From Bacillota bacterium (GTDB lineage: Bacteria; Bacillota; SHA-98; UBA4971): 64,000 nucleotides of DNA. The stretch covers positions 62,001 to 126,000 of the forward strand of contig JAAYXB010000090.1 of the NCBI GenBank assembly GCA_012516125.1, written 5' to 3'. This document shows, in pieces, positions 55,058 through 63,553 of the stretch. Every line of letters begins with the position of its first letter. The first letter of the stretch is position 1. The notes beneath the pieces were generated by a model. It made no database searches, was not told where the DNA came from, and saw nothing but the letters and a program-made list of their open reading frames with translations. Made by a program: the position numbers and the translations under genes.

Positions 55058-55739
55058 GCCTGTATGCTCCCCTCTCGTCGTCCCTTACGATCTTGCCGCC
55101 GTCCAGCTCAATGACCCTGCGCATCATGCCGTTGACTATCGACCTATTGTGCGTCGCCATGATCACCGTGGTGCCTCTCTTATTGATCCGCAGGAGCAAC
55201 TCCATGATGCCCCACGACGTGTCGAGGTCCAGGTTGCCCGTGGGCTCGTCGGCCAAGAGAATGGTCGGGTCGCCCACGATGGCCCGGGCAATGGACACGC
55301 GCTGCTGCTCTCCGCCGGAGAGCTCGCCGGGATATGCGCGCGCTTTGCACGCAAGGCCGACAAGCTCGAGAGACTCCATCACGCGCGTGCGAACCTGCCG
55401 CGGGTTCGCCTCGGTTACGCGGAGCGCGAACGCCACGTTTTCATACGCCGTTTTGTTGGGGAGGAGCTTGTAGTCCTGAAAAATCATCCTTACAGCACGG
55501 CGAAGGTACGGGACCTCCGAGGGCCTCATGCGGACGACGTTGCGGCCATCGACGATGACCTGGCCTTGCGTGGGGAGCACCTGCCTTGTAAGGAGGTTCA
55601 TAAACGTGGTCTTCCCCGCCCCGCTGGGCCCCACCAGAAACACAAACTCGCCCTGCCTGATATACGTGTCGACGTTGAGGAGCCCGACGGCCCCGTTCGG
55701 GTACACTTTCGACACGCTGTAGAGGCGAATCAACATCAT
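55023..55739 (-). CDS. ftsE: Cell division ATP-binding protein FtsE
   Basis: A 238-residue ABC ATPase with Walker A GPSGAGKTT, Q-loop MIFQDYKLLP, signature LSGGEQQRVSIARA and Walker B ILLADEPTGNLD. The start is taken as the ATG at 55739 after GGGAAG; the next codon (55736) is also ATG. The frame is open further upstream without a good site. Overlaps ftsX by 35 bases, so the two are coupled. Confidence 0.95.
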   Translation of the reverse strand: MMLIRLYSVSKVYPNGAVGLLNVDTYIRQGEFVFLVGPSGAGKTTFMNLLTRQVLPTQGQVIVDGRNVVRMRPSEVPYLRRAVRMIFQDYKLLPNKTAYENVAFALRVTEANPRQVRTRVMESLELVGLACKARAYPGELSGGEQQRVSIARAIVGDPTILLADEPTGNLDLDTSWGIMELLLRINKRGTTVIMATHNRSIVNGMMRRVIELDGGKIVRDDERGAYRREAGHGMVLPG

Positions 55740-55930
55740 CACTTCCCGGAGTTCCTGGAAAATCGAGTTTACTTGGTATACTTCGATAGCCCTCGGCAAA
55801 AACCTCCTCACTTCTCCAAGAAGTATCTTCCAGGCGGCTTCGAGACACAGTCGGGACGCCGTCTCCAGGGACCCATCATCTGGCATCCAGGTGCGAACCC
55901 AGAGATCGCTGCCCCTTCCCCCCCGGCGGG

Positions 55931-56007
55931 GCCCTTTCCCCCCGGCGGGGTGCCGGTGTTGTGCTCGCGAGGCGGCACCCCAAGCGTGGTGTCTCGACAG
56001 GACTTAG
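55931..56007 (+). repeat. Palindromic intergenic repeat, copy H (truncated)
   Basis: A partial copy just downstream of the deleted binding-protein gene. GGGTGCCGGTGTTGTGCTCG, then GGCGGCACCCCAAGCGTGG matches the left and central part of long-core copies. It then jumps to a short GGACTTAG-like end, so most of the right half is lost. Two copies of CCCCCCGGCGGGG-like sequence flank its left side. Confidence 0.6.
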
Positions 56008-56032
56008 GTGTTTGCGATGCCTCGTCTGGGCG

Positions 56033-56596
56033 CTATCGGGCACCTGTCGCGATGTGCAACAGGAGTGCCCAGGCCTCTTTTGGGTGTTTCGTCTGGACGC
56101 TGATGGTGTAAACAGTGCCGCCGTCCTTGACAAGGCCGTATATCCCACCGTGGACGCGCATCCCGTCGAGCAAGCCGGGGGCAAGCTTCTCCTCGCCGCC
56201 GCTCTCCTTGATGAACGGCTCGAGGTTCAGGAGCGCCCCCTTCTCCGCGTAGAACCCGTACCTCTCTCGCGGCAGATACATGATGTCAGGTGCGTCCTGG
56301 GCGGCGATGAGCACGATGAGCTTTTGCTCGTAGGCCGTGATTCCGCCGGCGATCTGCATAGCCGGCGCAGCCTCGACTTCGACCTCGACGCCGGGGTTCG
56401 CAGCCTCGAAGGCTTTTGCGGCCTCCTCGACCCTCTGCTGCTCCTCGGGGTCTCCCCACATCGAAAGCCTCAACGTCACCTCGGCGCTCCTGGGCCTCCC
56501 GCATCCTGCTGCAGAAAGCACCAGCACCATGCAGGCCGCCGCAATAACGCAGGCCCGCCGGCCGGCCGTCGCCGTTATCCGCGACATCCTGCCCAC
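56033..56596 (-). pseudogene. Internally deleted sugar-binding lipoprotein of an ABC transporter
   Basis: The frame starts at a GTG (56596), 5 bases after GGGGAGGTGA, and encodes a lipoprotein signal with lipobox LSAAGC. Then comes the N-terminal part of a family 1 solute-binding protein (LRLSMWGDPEEQQRVEEAAK, IMYLPRERYGFYAEKGALLN). After about residue 152 (VHGGIYGLV) it jumps to a segment typical of the C-terminus (GGTVYTISVQTKHPKEAWAL) and stops at 187 residues, against about 400 for the family. A central deletion of some 200 codons that kept the frame is the simplest reading. It might still be secreted but could hardly bind sugar. Confidence 0.7.
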
Positions 56597-56760
56597 CGCT
56601 GTCACCTCCCCTAATCCAGCCCGCCTCTGCCCCGGCCGCGACCACACTTCGCCTTGCTCCTTCGCCTTGCTCCGACGCGCTCCGGCCCGACCGGTCGCAC
56701 GTGACATCCAGGCGATGCCCGGGGGTTCCCGGTCCGGAGGCTACCTGGTCGTGCCACGCT

Positions 56761-57726
56761 TCACCTGGTCGTGCCGCGTTTTCTCTCGACTGCCCTGAGA
56801 GCCGCCTTCACAATGTCTTCAGGAAGAAGGCCGTACGCCCGAAGAAGCTCCTCCGGCGTCCCTGATTGGCCGAACGCGTCCCGGATGCCAACCCGCTCCA
56901 CAGGCACTGGGAAGCGCTCCGCCGTTATCTCGCACACCGCGCTCCCGAGTCCCCCTATAACGCTATGCTCCTCAGCTGTCACGATGGCGCCCGTTTCGCG
57001 CGCAGCCGCGATCACCGCTTCGTCATCGGCAGGCTTGATGGTGGCCATGTTCAGTACCCTCGCCGACACCCCGTTCTCTTCGGAAAGACGCGACGCGGCT
57101 TCGAGCGCGAAGGATACCAGAACACCGCATGCTATGATCGTGACGTCGCCGCCTTCCCGAAGAAGCGCCGCCCGCCCGATCTCGAAGTTGTAGTTGTCGT
57201 CGAAGATCACCGGCACTCCGCTTCTCCCGAGCCGTATATATACCGGCCCCTTGTGCTGTGCGGCTGCGAACACCGCCTTCTCCGTCTCCATGGCATCAGC
57301 CGGGACGATGACCGTCATCCCCGGGATCGCCCTCATGAGGGCGATATCCTCGACGGACTGGTGGGAAGCTCCGTCCTCGCCGACAGTGATCCCCCCGTGG
57401 CTCGCGCCTATCTTAACGTTAAGCCCCGGATACCCGATGACCTGCCGCACCTGGTCAAAGGCGCGACCCGCGGCGAACACCGCGAACGTGCTGGCGAAGG
57501 GGATCTTGCCCGATGCGGCAAGGCCGGCCGCCGTCCCCATCATGTCGGCCTCCGCGATTCCCATCTCGAAGAACCTGTCCGGGAACCTCGCAGCAAATTC
57601 GTCGGTTTTCGTGGATTTCGCAAGGTCCGCATCGAGGACCACGACATCGGGGTTTATCTCGCCCAGCCTCACAAGGGCTTTACCATATGCCGCGCGCGTC
57701 GCTATCTTCTTCGGTGCATCTGCCAT
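56761..57726 (-). CDS. Transketolase, C-terminal subunit
   Basis: A 321-residue protein with the pyrimidine-binding and C-terminal domains of transketolase: RFFEMGIAEADMMGTAAGLA, GASHGGITVGEDGASHQSVE and a C-terminal TAEEHSVIGGLGSAVCEI. It pairs with the N-terminal subunit encoded just upstream to make a split transketolase of the pentose phosphate pathway. ATG at 57726 after GGAGG (11 bases) and AAGGTG. A 17-18-base direct duplication (ACCTGGTCGTGCC) lies at its 3' end. Confidence 0.92.
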   Translation of the reverse strand: MADAPKKIATRAAYGKALVRLGEINPDVVVLDADLAKSTKTDEFAARFPDRFFEMGIAEADMMGTAAGLAASGKIPFASTFAVFAAGRAFDQVRQVIGYPGLNVKIGASHGGITVGEDGASHQSVEDIALMRAIPGMTVIVPADAMETEKAVFAAAQHKGPVYIRLGRSGVPVIFDDNYNFEIGRAALLREGGDVTIIACGVLVSFALEAASRLSEENGVSARVLNMATIKPADDEAVIAAARETGAIVTAEEHSVIGGLGSAVCEITAERFPVPVERVGIRDAFGQSGTPEELLRAYGLLPEDIVKAALRAVERKRGTTR

Positions 57727-57797
57727 CACACCTTCAGCCTCCGTTCCCTTCCAGATCGATCCCGTCAATCCCATGCTGTGCGGCCCGCCGGCAGCGC

Positions 57798-58667
57798 TCA
57801 CTCCGCTTCCTGCTCGATGCGGCGGACGGCCTCCTCCGCCTGATCGCGCGATGGCGCTTTCCCATGCCAGTCTACGACGTTCTCCATGAACGGAACTCCC
57901 CTACCCTTCACCGTGTGCGCCACGACCACTGTGGGCTTTCCCTTCGTGGCCTTCGCTTCCTCGCATGCAGCGAAGATGGCCCGGACGTCGTGGCCGTCTA
58001 TCTCCAGCACATGCCACCCGAAAGCCCGCCATCTTGCGGCAATGTTGTCGAGGGACTTGACATCCGTCACCGGGCCGTCGATCTGAAGGCCGTTGTAGTC
58101 CACGAACGCCGTGAGGTTATCCAGCTTCCGGTGGACTGACGTCATCGCGGCCTCCCACACCTGGCCCTCCTCGAGCTCGCCGTCGCCGAGGAGGACGTAC
58201 ACCCGCGTCGGGCGCCCGTCGAGCCTTGCCGCCAGGGCCATGCCATTGGCCGTGGAGAGGCCCTGCCCCAGAGAGCCTGTGGACATCTCCACGCCCGGCG
58301 TGTGCTTCATGCTCGGGTGCCCCTGAAGCCTGCTCCCGAATTTACGCAGGGTGAGAAGCTCCTCCACAGGGAAGAACCCTGCCTCGGCCAGCACCGCATA
58401 GAGCGCCGGTGCGGCGTGCCCCTTGGACAGCACGAACCTGTCCCTGTCGGGCCAGCCGGGGTCCTTCGGGTTGATCCTCATCACCTTGAAGTAGAGCGTG
58501 GCCAGGATCTCCGCGGACGACAGGGACCCACCGGGATGGCCCGACCCCGCTTCCGCGGTCGCCCTGAGCACGTGAACCCTCACCCGCCTCGCCCTCTCTT
58601 TCAACATGCGGACCTCGTCCTCCGCGAGGGCAGGCACCTGGCAACAGTGCACGTCACAACCAAGCAT
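57798..58667 (-). CDS. Transketolase, N-terminal subunit
   Basis: A 289-residue thiamine diphosphate-binding subunit with AGSGHPGGSLSSAEILATLY, FVLSKGHAAPALYA, STGSLGQGLSTANGMALAA and the ThDP motif LLGDGELEEGQVWEA through DYNGLQIDG. ATG at 58667 lies 8 bases after AAGGAG; a GTG at 58676 overlaps that site. The pair is 71 bases apart and surely forms one enzyme. Confidence 0.94.
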   Translation of the reverse strand: MLGCDVHCCQVPALAEDEVRMLKERARRVRVHVLRATAEAGSGHPGGSLSSAEILATLYFKVMRINPKDPGWPDRDRFVLSKGHAAPALYAVLAEAGFFPVEELLTLRKFGSRLQGHPSMKHTPGVEMSTGSLGQGLSTANGMALAARLDGRPTRVYVLLGDGELEEGQVWEAAMTSVHRKLDNLTAFVDYNGLQIDGPVTDVKSLDNIAARWRAFGWHVLEIDGHDVRAIFAACEEAKATKGKPTVVVAHTVKGRGVPFMENVVDWHGKAPSRDQAEEAVRRIEQEAE

Positions 58668-58692
58668 GTTCGTCACTCCTTACCTTGCTGCT

Positions 58693-59442
58693 TCACAGGT
58701 TCCTCCGCGAGAATTTCTCTGCGAAGACTCTAAGCATGAACTTCGGCAGGGCCAGTATCCTGACGAACCTCCTGGGCTCCCGGACCAGGCGGTACAGCCA
58801 CTCGAAGCCCATCTCCCCCATCCACTTCGGAGCGCGCGAGACCCGGCCCGCCAGCACGTCGAGGCTGCCGCCGACCCCAATGCATACCGACGGACGAAGC
58901 CGGGCCCTGTTGCGAGCGATCCACCTGTCCTGACGAGGCGCGCCCATGGCCACGAACACGAGGCTTGCGCCGCTCGCGTTTATCTTCTCCACTATACCCT
59001 GCTCGTCCCGATCCCCGAGGAACCCATGATGGGTCCCGGCGATCCGCAGGCCTGGCACGCGCGCCGTAAGCCGCGCGGCAGCCTCGTCCGCCACGCCGGG
59101 CGCCGCCCCGAGCAAGAAGACCGGCCACCCCTCCGCGCCCGCGCACGCGATAAGCTCTTGCATGAGGTCGAACCCTGCTACCCTCTCAGGAAGCGGAGTC
59201 CCGAGCACGCGCGACGCCCAGACCACGCCCGCGCCGTCGGGCACCACGAGGTCGGCACTATTGATGATGGAAACGAGATCGCTGTCGCGTTGGGCCATCA
59301 TGGCCATCTCGGAGTTCAGGGTCACCACCTGGTGCGCGCGGTCGTCCGCAACCAGCATATCGCGTACCCGTCGCACCGCTTCGGCCATGTCAACTTTATG
59401 CACCCGGAGGCCCAGAATCTCCACGAACCCGGTTTCGCCCAC
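58693..59442 (-). CDS. WecG/TagA/CpsF-family glycosyltransferase
   Basis: A 249-residue enzyme with the family core: VVTLNSEMAMMAQRD, NSADLVVPDGAGVVWASRVL, VFLLGAAPGVADEAA, VAMGAPRQDRWIARNR and GVGGSLDVLAGRVSRAPKWM. TagA-type members add N-acetylmannosamine to lipid-linked GlcNAc in wall polymer assembly. The GTG at 59442 follows GGGGTGA, which overlaps the stop of the pyruvyltransferase gene, so it is coupled to it. Linked with csaB it suggests secondary wall polymer synthesis. Confidence 0.9.
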   Translation of the reverse strand: MGETGFVEILGLRVHKVDMAEAVRRVRDMLVADDRAHQVVTLNSEMAMMAQRDSDLVSIINSADLVVPDGAGVVWASRVLGTPLPERVAGFDLMQELIACAGAEGWPVFLLGAAPGVADEAAARLTARVPGLRIAGTHHGFLGDRDEQGIVEKINASGASLVFVAMGAPRQDRWIARNRARLRPSVCIGVGGSLDVLAGRVSRAPKWMGEMGFEWLYRLVREPRRFVRILALPKFMLRVFAEKFSRRNL

Positions 59443-59446
59443 GGTA

Positions 59447-60577
59447 TCACCCCAGAAGAGTCCTGCCGCGACGGGCCGTCTCAGCTGCAAGATACGCCGC
59501 ACTCCTCGCAGCCTCCGCCAGGGCCGGCTTTGCAGCGGTAAGGGCGGCCCTCATGCTGTCGCGCCTCGCCCACACGTCCCTGACCTTTTGGGCGAGCGCC
59601 TCGCTGTCCACTTGCCGGCGGCTAGCTGATGCCACCGAGACGCCGGGCTCCTCGCCCACCACCCTGAGGAGGCCGTCTATCTTCGGATCGTACGACACCG
59701 CCACAAACGGCGTCGCACATGCCGCCGCAAACACGAGTGCATGGTACCTCATGCCGATCACGAGGTCAGCGCGGCTGATAAGCGACATTACCTCCCGAGG
59801 AGAGTAGTCTCCCTCAAGAACGTGCGACCTCCCGCGCATGAGTTCGGCCGCCGCCCGGCTCGCAACCACGTCACCGGGCTTATGGAACGGCACGTAGATG
59901 ATAGCCGCGCCGAGAGAGCGTTCCGCCTCGTCCGCGGCGCGGGCCACCGCCTCGAGGTATCCCGATTCGGTACCCCAGGGTCGCACGGAAACCACCACGA
60001 CCGGTGCCCCCGCACCCACCGGGACGCCCTCGGACGCGAGGATATCGGCGCTGTCCCGCACGGATGCGTCCAACTCAAGGCCGAAGACCGGGTCGGCCGT
60101 GACCCGGATAGGCGGGCGCCTCACGCCCACCGCCTCGAGGAGCTGGCGCGACTGCTCGTCCCGCACCGTGATAGCGCTCACCCTGTTCGCGACGAGCCTT
60201 ACGAGCCAGCGGCTCCAGGTGCGCTTGAGCGGGCCCACGCCATGGGAATAAAAGAACACGGGCTTCCCCATGAGCCTCGCCATGGCGACAAGCCCGAGGT
60301 AATATGCTAGCGATCGAAAACTGGTAACATCCTGAAGGAGGCTGCCGCTTCCGCTGATGAAGAGGTCCGCCCCGGCGAACTCGCGGATGACCTGCAGCAG
60401 GCTGGTCCTCTTCACCGCGCCGATGCCGTGCATCCGCCGCGTCAGTTCGGGCTCATCCGACAGGGCCACTACAGCAGCGTCGGGGACGACCGCCCTCAGG
60501 TGCTGGATCATTGCGGCCAGCATGGCTTCATCCCCGGTGTTTCCGAACCCGAAGTAGCCCGAGAGCACGAACTTCAT
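59447..60577 (-). CDS. csaB: Polysaccharide pyruvyl transferase, CsaB-like
   Basis: A 376-residue protein of the polysaccharide pyruvyl transferase family. It starts MKFVLSGYFGFGNTGDEAML, then FISGSGSLLQDVTSFRSLAY, FYSHGVGPLKRTWSRWLV, ITVRDEQSRQLLEAVG and GMRYHALVFAAACATPFVAV. CsaB adds pyruvate to the wall polymer that anchors SLH-domain S-layer proteins. The ATG overlaps the upstream stop in an ATGA; the longer open frame upstream is noise. No SLH protein is in the window. Confidence 0.9.
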   Translation of the reverse strand: MKFVLSGYFGFGNTGDEAMLAAMIQHLRAVVPDAAVVALSDEPELTRRMHGIGAVKRTSLLQVIREFAGADLFISGSGSLLQDVTSFRSLAYYLGLVAMARLMGKPVFFYSHGVGPLKRTWSRWLVRLVANRVSAITVRDEQSRQLLEAVGVRRPPIRVTADPVFGLELDASVRDSADILASEGVPVGAGAPVVVVSVRPWGTESGYLEAVARAADEAERSLGAAIIYVPFHKPGDVVASRAAAELMRGRSHVLEGDYSPREVMSLISRADLVIGMRYHALVFAAACATPFVAVSYDPKIDGLLRVVGEEPGVSVASASRRQVDSEALAQKVRDVWARRDSMRAALTAAKPALAEAARSAAYLAAETARRGRTLLG

Positions 60578-62637
60578 CCTTCGACTCTCTCCCCGTCCCC
60601 TGCCCCGGTACTGGCCGCCCGCCCGGTGGCGCGGCCCGCCGTAAAGTGCGCGTAAGCAGCGTAAAGAGCGTACGCGACGGCACCTATGGCTGCGCCGATG
60701 ACAAGCCCGTACGCTGTCCGCAGCACCGTCGCCAAGAGCGGGGTGTGCAGGTGGGAAAACGTGTTCACCATCGAGATCTGACCGATGCACCCGAGGAGTG
60801 CGAGCGGTAGAGCAAGCCGCCTGTTGCCCCGCAGCAGGGTCAGGGCTGCGAATATGAGCGCCGGATGGCCTATGAGGAACTCCTTTGTCCTGGGGCGAAA
60901 GACCAGCACCTTCTCGAGGAACACCCTCATGCCCTCGTCAAAGGATGGGATGGGAAGCCCGAAGTAGATGTTCCCCGTCCGCATGATGTACACGAGCCCC
61001 ATCGCCCCCACCACGGCCAAGACCAGTGCGTGCCAGACGCGGATTGGCTCCGAGAGTATCTCTCCCGCGGCCGCCACGAGGTTCCCGCCCTCCCTGCGCT
61101 GCTCCACCTGGTACCTCCAGTATAGCACCGCAACGATGATGAGCGGCAAGACGTGCGCGACCTTCACGCCGACGAACTGGTCGAGGTGCAACATGAAGCT
61201 GGTGCTTGACAGCGTGGCCGCGAGGAGCAGGCCGCCAAGGACGGACACACAAGACGCCTGGAGCCAGAGGAGGCACGCGTCGTGAAGCCCGGCGCCGTGG
61301 CTCCAGGACGCGCTTCGGGCGCGCCGCAACCTTACCAGGATGAGGCCGACCGCAAGCGCGGGAAACACGACCGCCGCGCCCAGAGCCGCAAGCTGCCGGA
61401 AGAGCGTCGCAAACCGGGTCGTGATGAGGCCGGCATATGCGAAAAGCCCAAGCGTAAACAGGCCAAGCTCGGCAATAGGCGGCGCGGAGGCCACCATGTC
61501 GAGAAGCATGAATGCCCCGGCCAGGATGCCGGCGGCCACCACCACAAGCGGAACCCTGGCAGGACTATACTGCGTGAAAGGCCGGGCCTCGTCGAGGGTG
61601 AACCCTGAGGCAGTCATCCCGCGCGCTATCGCCTCGATGTAGTCGAGGTTGTGGTTCACTACAGCAAGCTCTTCCCCACTCTTGGCGGGGAATGGGCGGA
61701 TGTACATAACTCTGATGTTCCGTTCGCGAGCGGCCCTGACAAACCTGTCCACAGCCGTCTGGACCTCGATCTTGTCCATCTCGCGCGCGGTTATGCTATG
61801 GACCCTCACGACCGCAGGGCTCATGAGCTCGGCGAAGGCCCTGTCCCCCTGCTGGACGGCGAACTCAACATGCCCGAACGCAAGTCCATGCGAGGTAAGG
61901 GCGTCCGCTGCCTCACGGACGTAGTCCGGGTAGCCGAGTACATCCTCACCCTCGAAAATGACCAGCCGAACCCCGTCGATCTCCGCGAGCCGGTCTACGA
62001 AGAACGCTATTTTCTCTGGCGTGACGCCGGGATAGTTCCTGAACCTTGCCACCACGCCAAGCCCGGCGCTTTGGGCCTCGCGCACCTCCGCAGGGTCAAG
62101 CCCGATGTTAACCTCCTCGACCTGCTTTATGCCTTTCGCCATCTCGATGAACGGTCCGAGGCGTCGGGAGTTGAATGTCGACACCCGCTCACCCGCGAGC
62201 CTCATGTTGAGCAGCGGAGCGATCTCGTTGTATGTGGACGCATCGCGTGGGAAGAGGTACGTGTTGCTCCCGAACAGGCGCCCTTCGTCTATCATCTGCC
62301 TGAGGACTGGATCAGTTGTGGGCACCAGCTTGTCGTAGTCGAGTATCTGCCTGCCGGTGAAAGCACGTACCTTGCCCTTCTCTATCATGTCGCCGATGGT
62401 ACGCTCATTCAGGGCAACGGAAGTGAGCCCTGCCATCTTCGCCCTGCGCATGAATGTATCCAGGGGATACCCGGCCGCGCGGCACACCTCGACCGCGGCA
62501 TCGTAGTCCATTACCAGCTCAACCTGGCGGTTGGACCGTTCCACGGTGATACGCCCGATTGCAATATACGCCGATGCCAGCACCGCCGCTATCAGCGTCC
62601 ACACCCACAGCTTCCTCGCCCGCCAGGGCCCTGCCAT
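60574..62637 (-). CDS. DUF5693 multi-pass membrane protein
   Basis: A 687-residue protein. One N-terminal membrane segment is followed by an extracellular region of about 340 residues (MAGLTSVALNERTIGDMIEK, VIFEGEDVLGYPDYVREAAD, RVHSITAREMDKIEVQTAVD). At least eight hydrophobic segments follow from residue about 365. This layout matches DUF5693, a family usually next to csaB in Bacillota and thought to take part in wall polymer export or modification; the function is not established. ATG at 62637 lies 5 bases after GGTGGAG. Confidence 0.83.
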   Translation of the reverse strand: MAGPWRARKLWVWTLIAAVLASAYIAIGRITVERSNRQVELVMDYDAAVEVCRAAGYPLDTFMRRAKMAGLTSVALNERTIGDMIEKGKVRAFTGRQILDYDKLVPTTDPVLRQMIDEGRLFGSNTYLFPRDASTYNEIAPLLNMRLAGERVSTFNSRRLGPFIEMAKGIKQVEEVNIGLDPAEVREAQSAGLGVVARFRNYPGVTPEKIAFFVDRLAEIDGVRLVIFEGEDVLGYPDYVREAADALTSHGLAFGHVEFAVQQGDRAFAELMSPAVVRVHSITAREMDKIEVQTAVDRFVRAARERNIRVMYIRPFPAKSGEELAVVNHNLDYIEAIARGMTASGFTLDEARPFTQYSPARVPLVVVAAGILAGAFMLLDMVASAPPIAELGLFTLGLFAYAGLITTRFATLFRQLAALGAAVVFPALAVGLILVRLRRARSASWSHGAGLHDACLLWLQASCVSVLGGLLLAATLSSTSFMLHLDQFVGVKVAHVLPLIIVAVLYWRYQVEQRREGGNLVAAAGEILSEPIRVWHALVLAVVGAMGLVYIMRTGNIYFGLPIPSFDEGMRVFLEKVLVFRPRTKEFLIGHPALIFAALTLLRGNRRLALPLALLGCIGQISMVNTFSHLHTPLLATVLRTAYGLVIGAAIGAVAYALYAAYAHFTAGRATGRAASTGAGDGERVEG

Positions 62638-62795
62638 GGCATCTCCACCCCACATTCCCGCCTGAACGGCGGGCGCTCTCTTGCGGCCTGCCCCCAGGCC
62701 GGATCCCCCCGCCTCCCGGCCGAAGGCTTTGGCCTCCGGACCGGACGCCTCGCCTTGAGACCAGAGGGCCCGGGCCCCGAACCCAAGGCCGTTGC

Positions 62796-63500
62796 TTACT
62801 TACCCGAGGGCGTACTCCCGAAGATGTAGACAACCCCGTCCTGAACGCTCACGTCGCGCAGCACGAGGGGAATGGGCAGCCCCGAGACGTCCACCGACAG
62901 ATCCACGCTCTTCAAGAGCCCGTTCTTGATGACCTCCGGGACTACGGCGTCTCCGACCCTGAAGCGGTCCACTACATATGCAAGGCGCGTGTCGCCCTGC
63001 ACCACGAACCTGCCGTCAAGAGCCAGGTCCACCTTTACACCAAGGACGCTTGCGCTGCCGGAGACCGTGGCGACATCACGTCGAAGCTTCACCGTGAGGA
63101 GCCTCAGGATTCCGTCGCGCGAGTGAAAGTAGGCGTTGAGGTCGTCCTCTGCAAGTATCACTGTGACGTCGCCCCTGCCGATACGTTTTACGTCGAGCTT
63201 GCCTTCGCGCAGCACGGAGCGCATGTCGACATCGGCGCGGCGCGCGTCGAGAAACAGGCGCTGCACACGCAGCCCGTCCACGATGATGTTGCGCGCGTCA
63301 ACCCGCAGGAAGTCGATCCTGCCGAGCGCAACCGCAAGAGCCGGAAAGGTCCTCACGTACACACGGACCGACTCGGCCTGGTCTACGCTTGCGACTATCG
63401 CCTTCTCCAGCCGTGTGCTCACGGCCCCCGGGATCGCCGCCTCCCCGACCACGAAGACGCAGGCGATCGCAAGGGCCGCGAGCGCTATCGGATACTTCAT
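62796..63500 (-). CDS. DUF2993 (LmeA-like) lipid-binding protein
   Basis: A 234-residue protein with an N-terminal signal anchor (YPIALAALAIACVFVV) and repeated beta-strand sequence: VYVRTFPALAVALGRIDFLR, NIIVDGLRVQRLFLDARRAD, RGDVTVILAEDDLNAYF. This is the DUF2993 tubular lipid-binding fold, placed outside the membrane. ATG at 63500 lies 5 bases after CGAGGG. It starts 53 bases after prfB and precedes the DUF5693 gene. Confidence 0.83.
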   Translation of the reverse strand: MKYPIALAALAIACVFVVGEAAIPGAVSTRLEKAIVASVDQAESVRVYVRTFPALAVALGRIDFLRVDARNIIVDGLRVQRLFLDARRADVDMRSVLREGKLDVKRIGRGDVTVILAEDDLNAYFHSRDGILRLLTVKLRRDVATVSGSASVLGVKVDLALDGRFVVQGDTRLAYVVDRFRVGDAVVPEVIKNGLLKSVDLSVDVSGLPIPLVLRDVSVQDGVVYIFGSTPSGK

Positions 63501-63553
63501 GGCATCCCTCGATACACGCACCACACGCGCCCCAACCGGGCGGGCGGGCAAGG

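Noticed and set aside
60578-60790. 71-residue N-terminal extension of CsaB
   Set aside because: It overlaps the DUF5693 gene and lacks a site; the ATG at 60577 with ATGA overlap starts the conserved domain.
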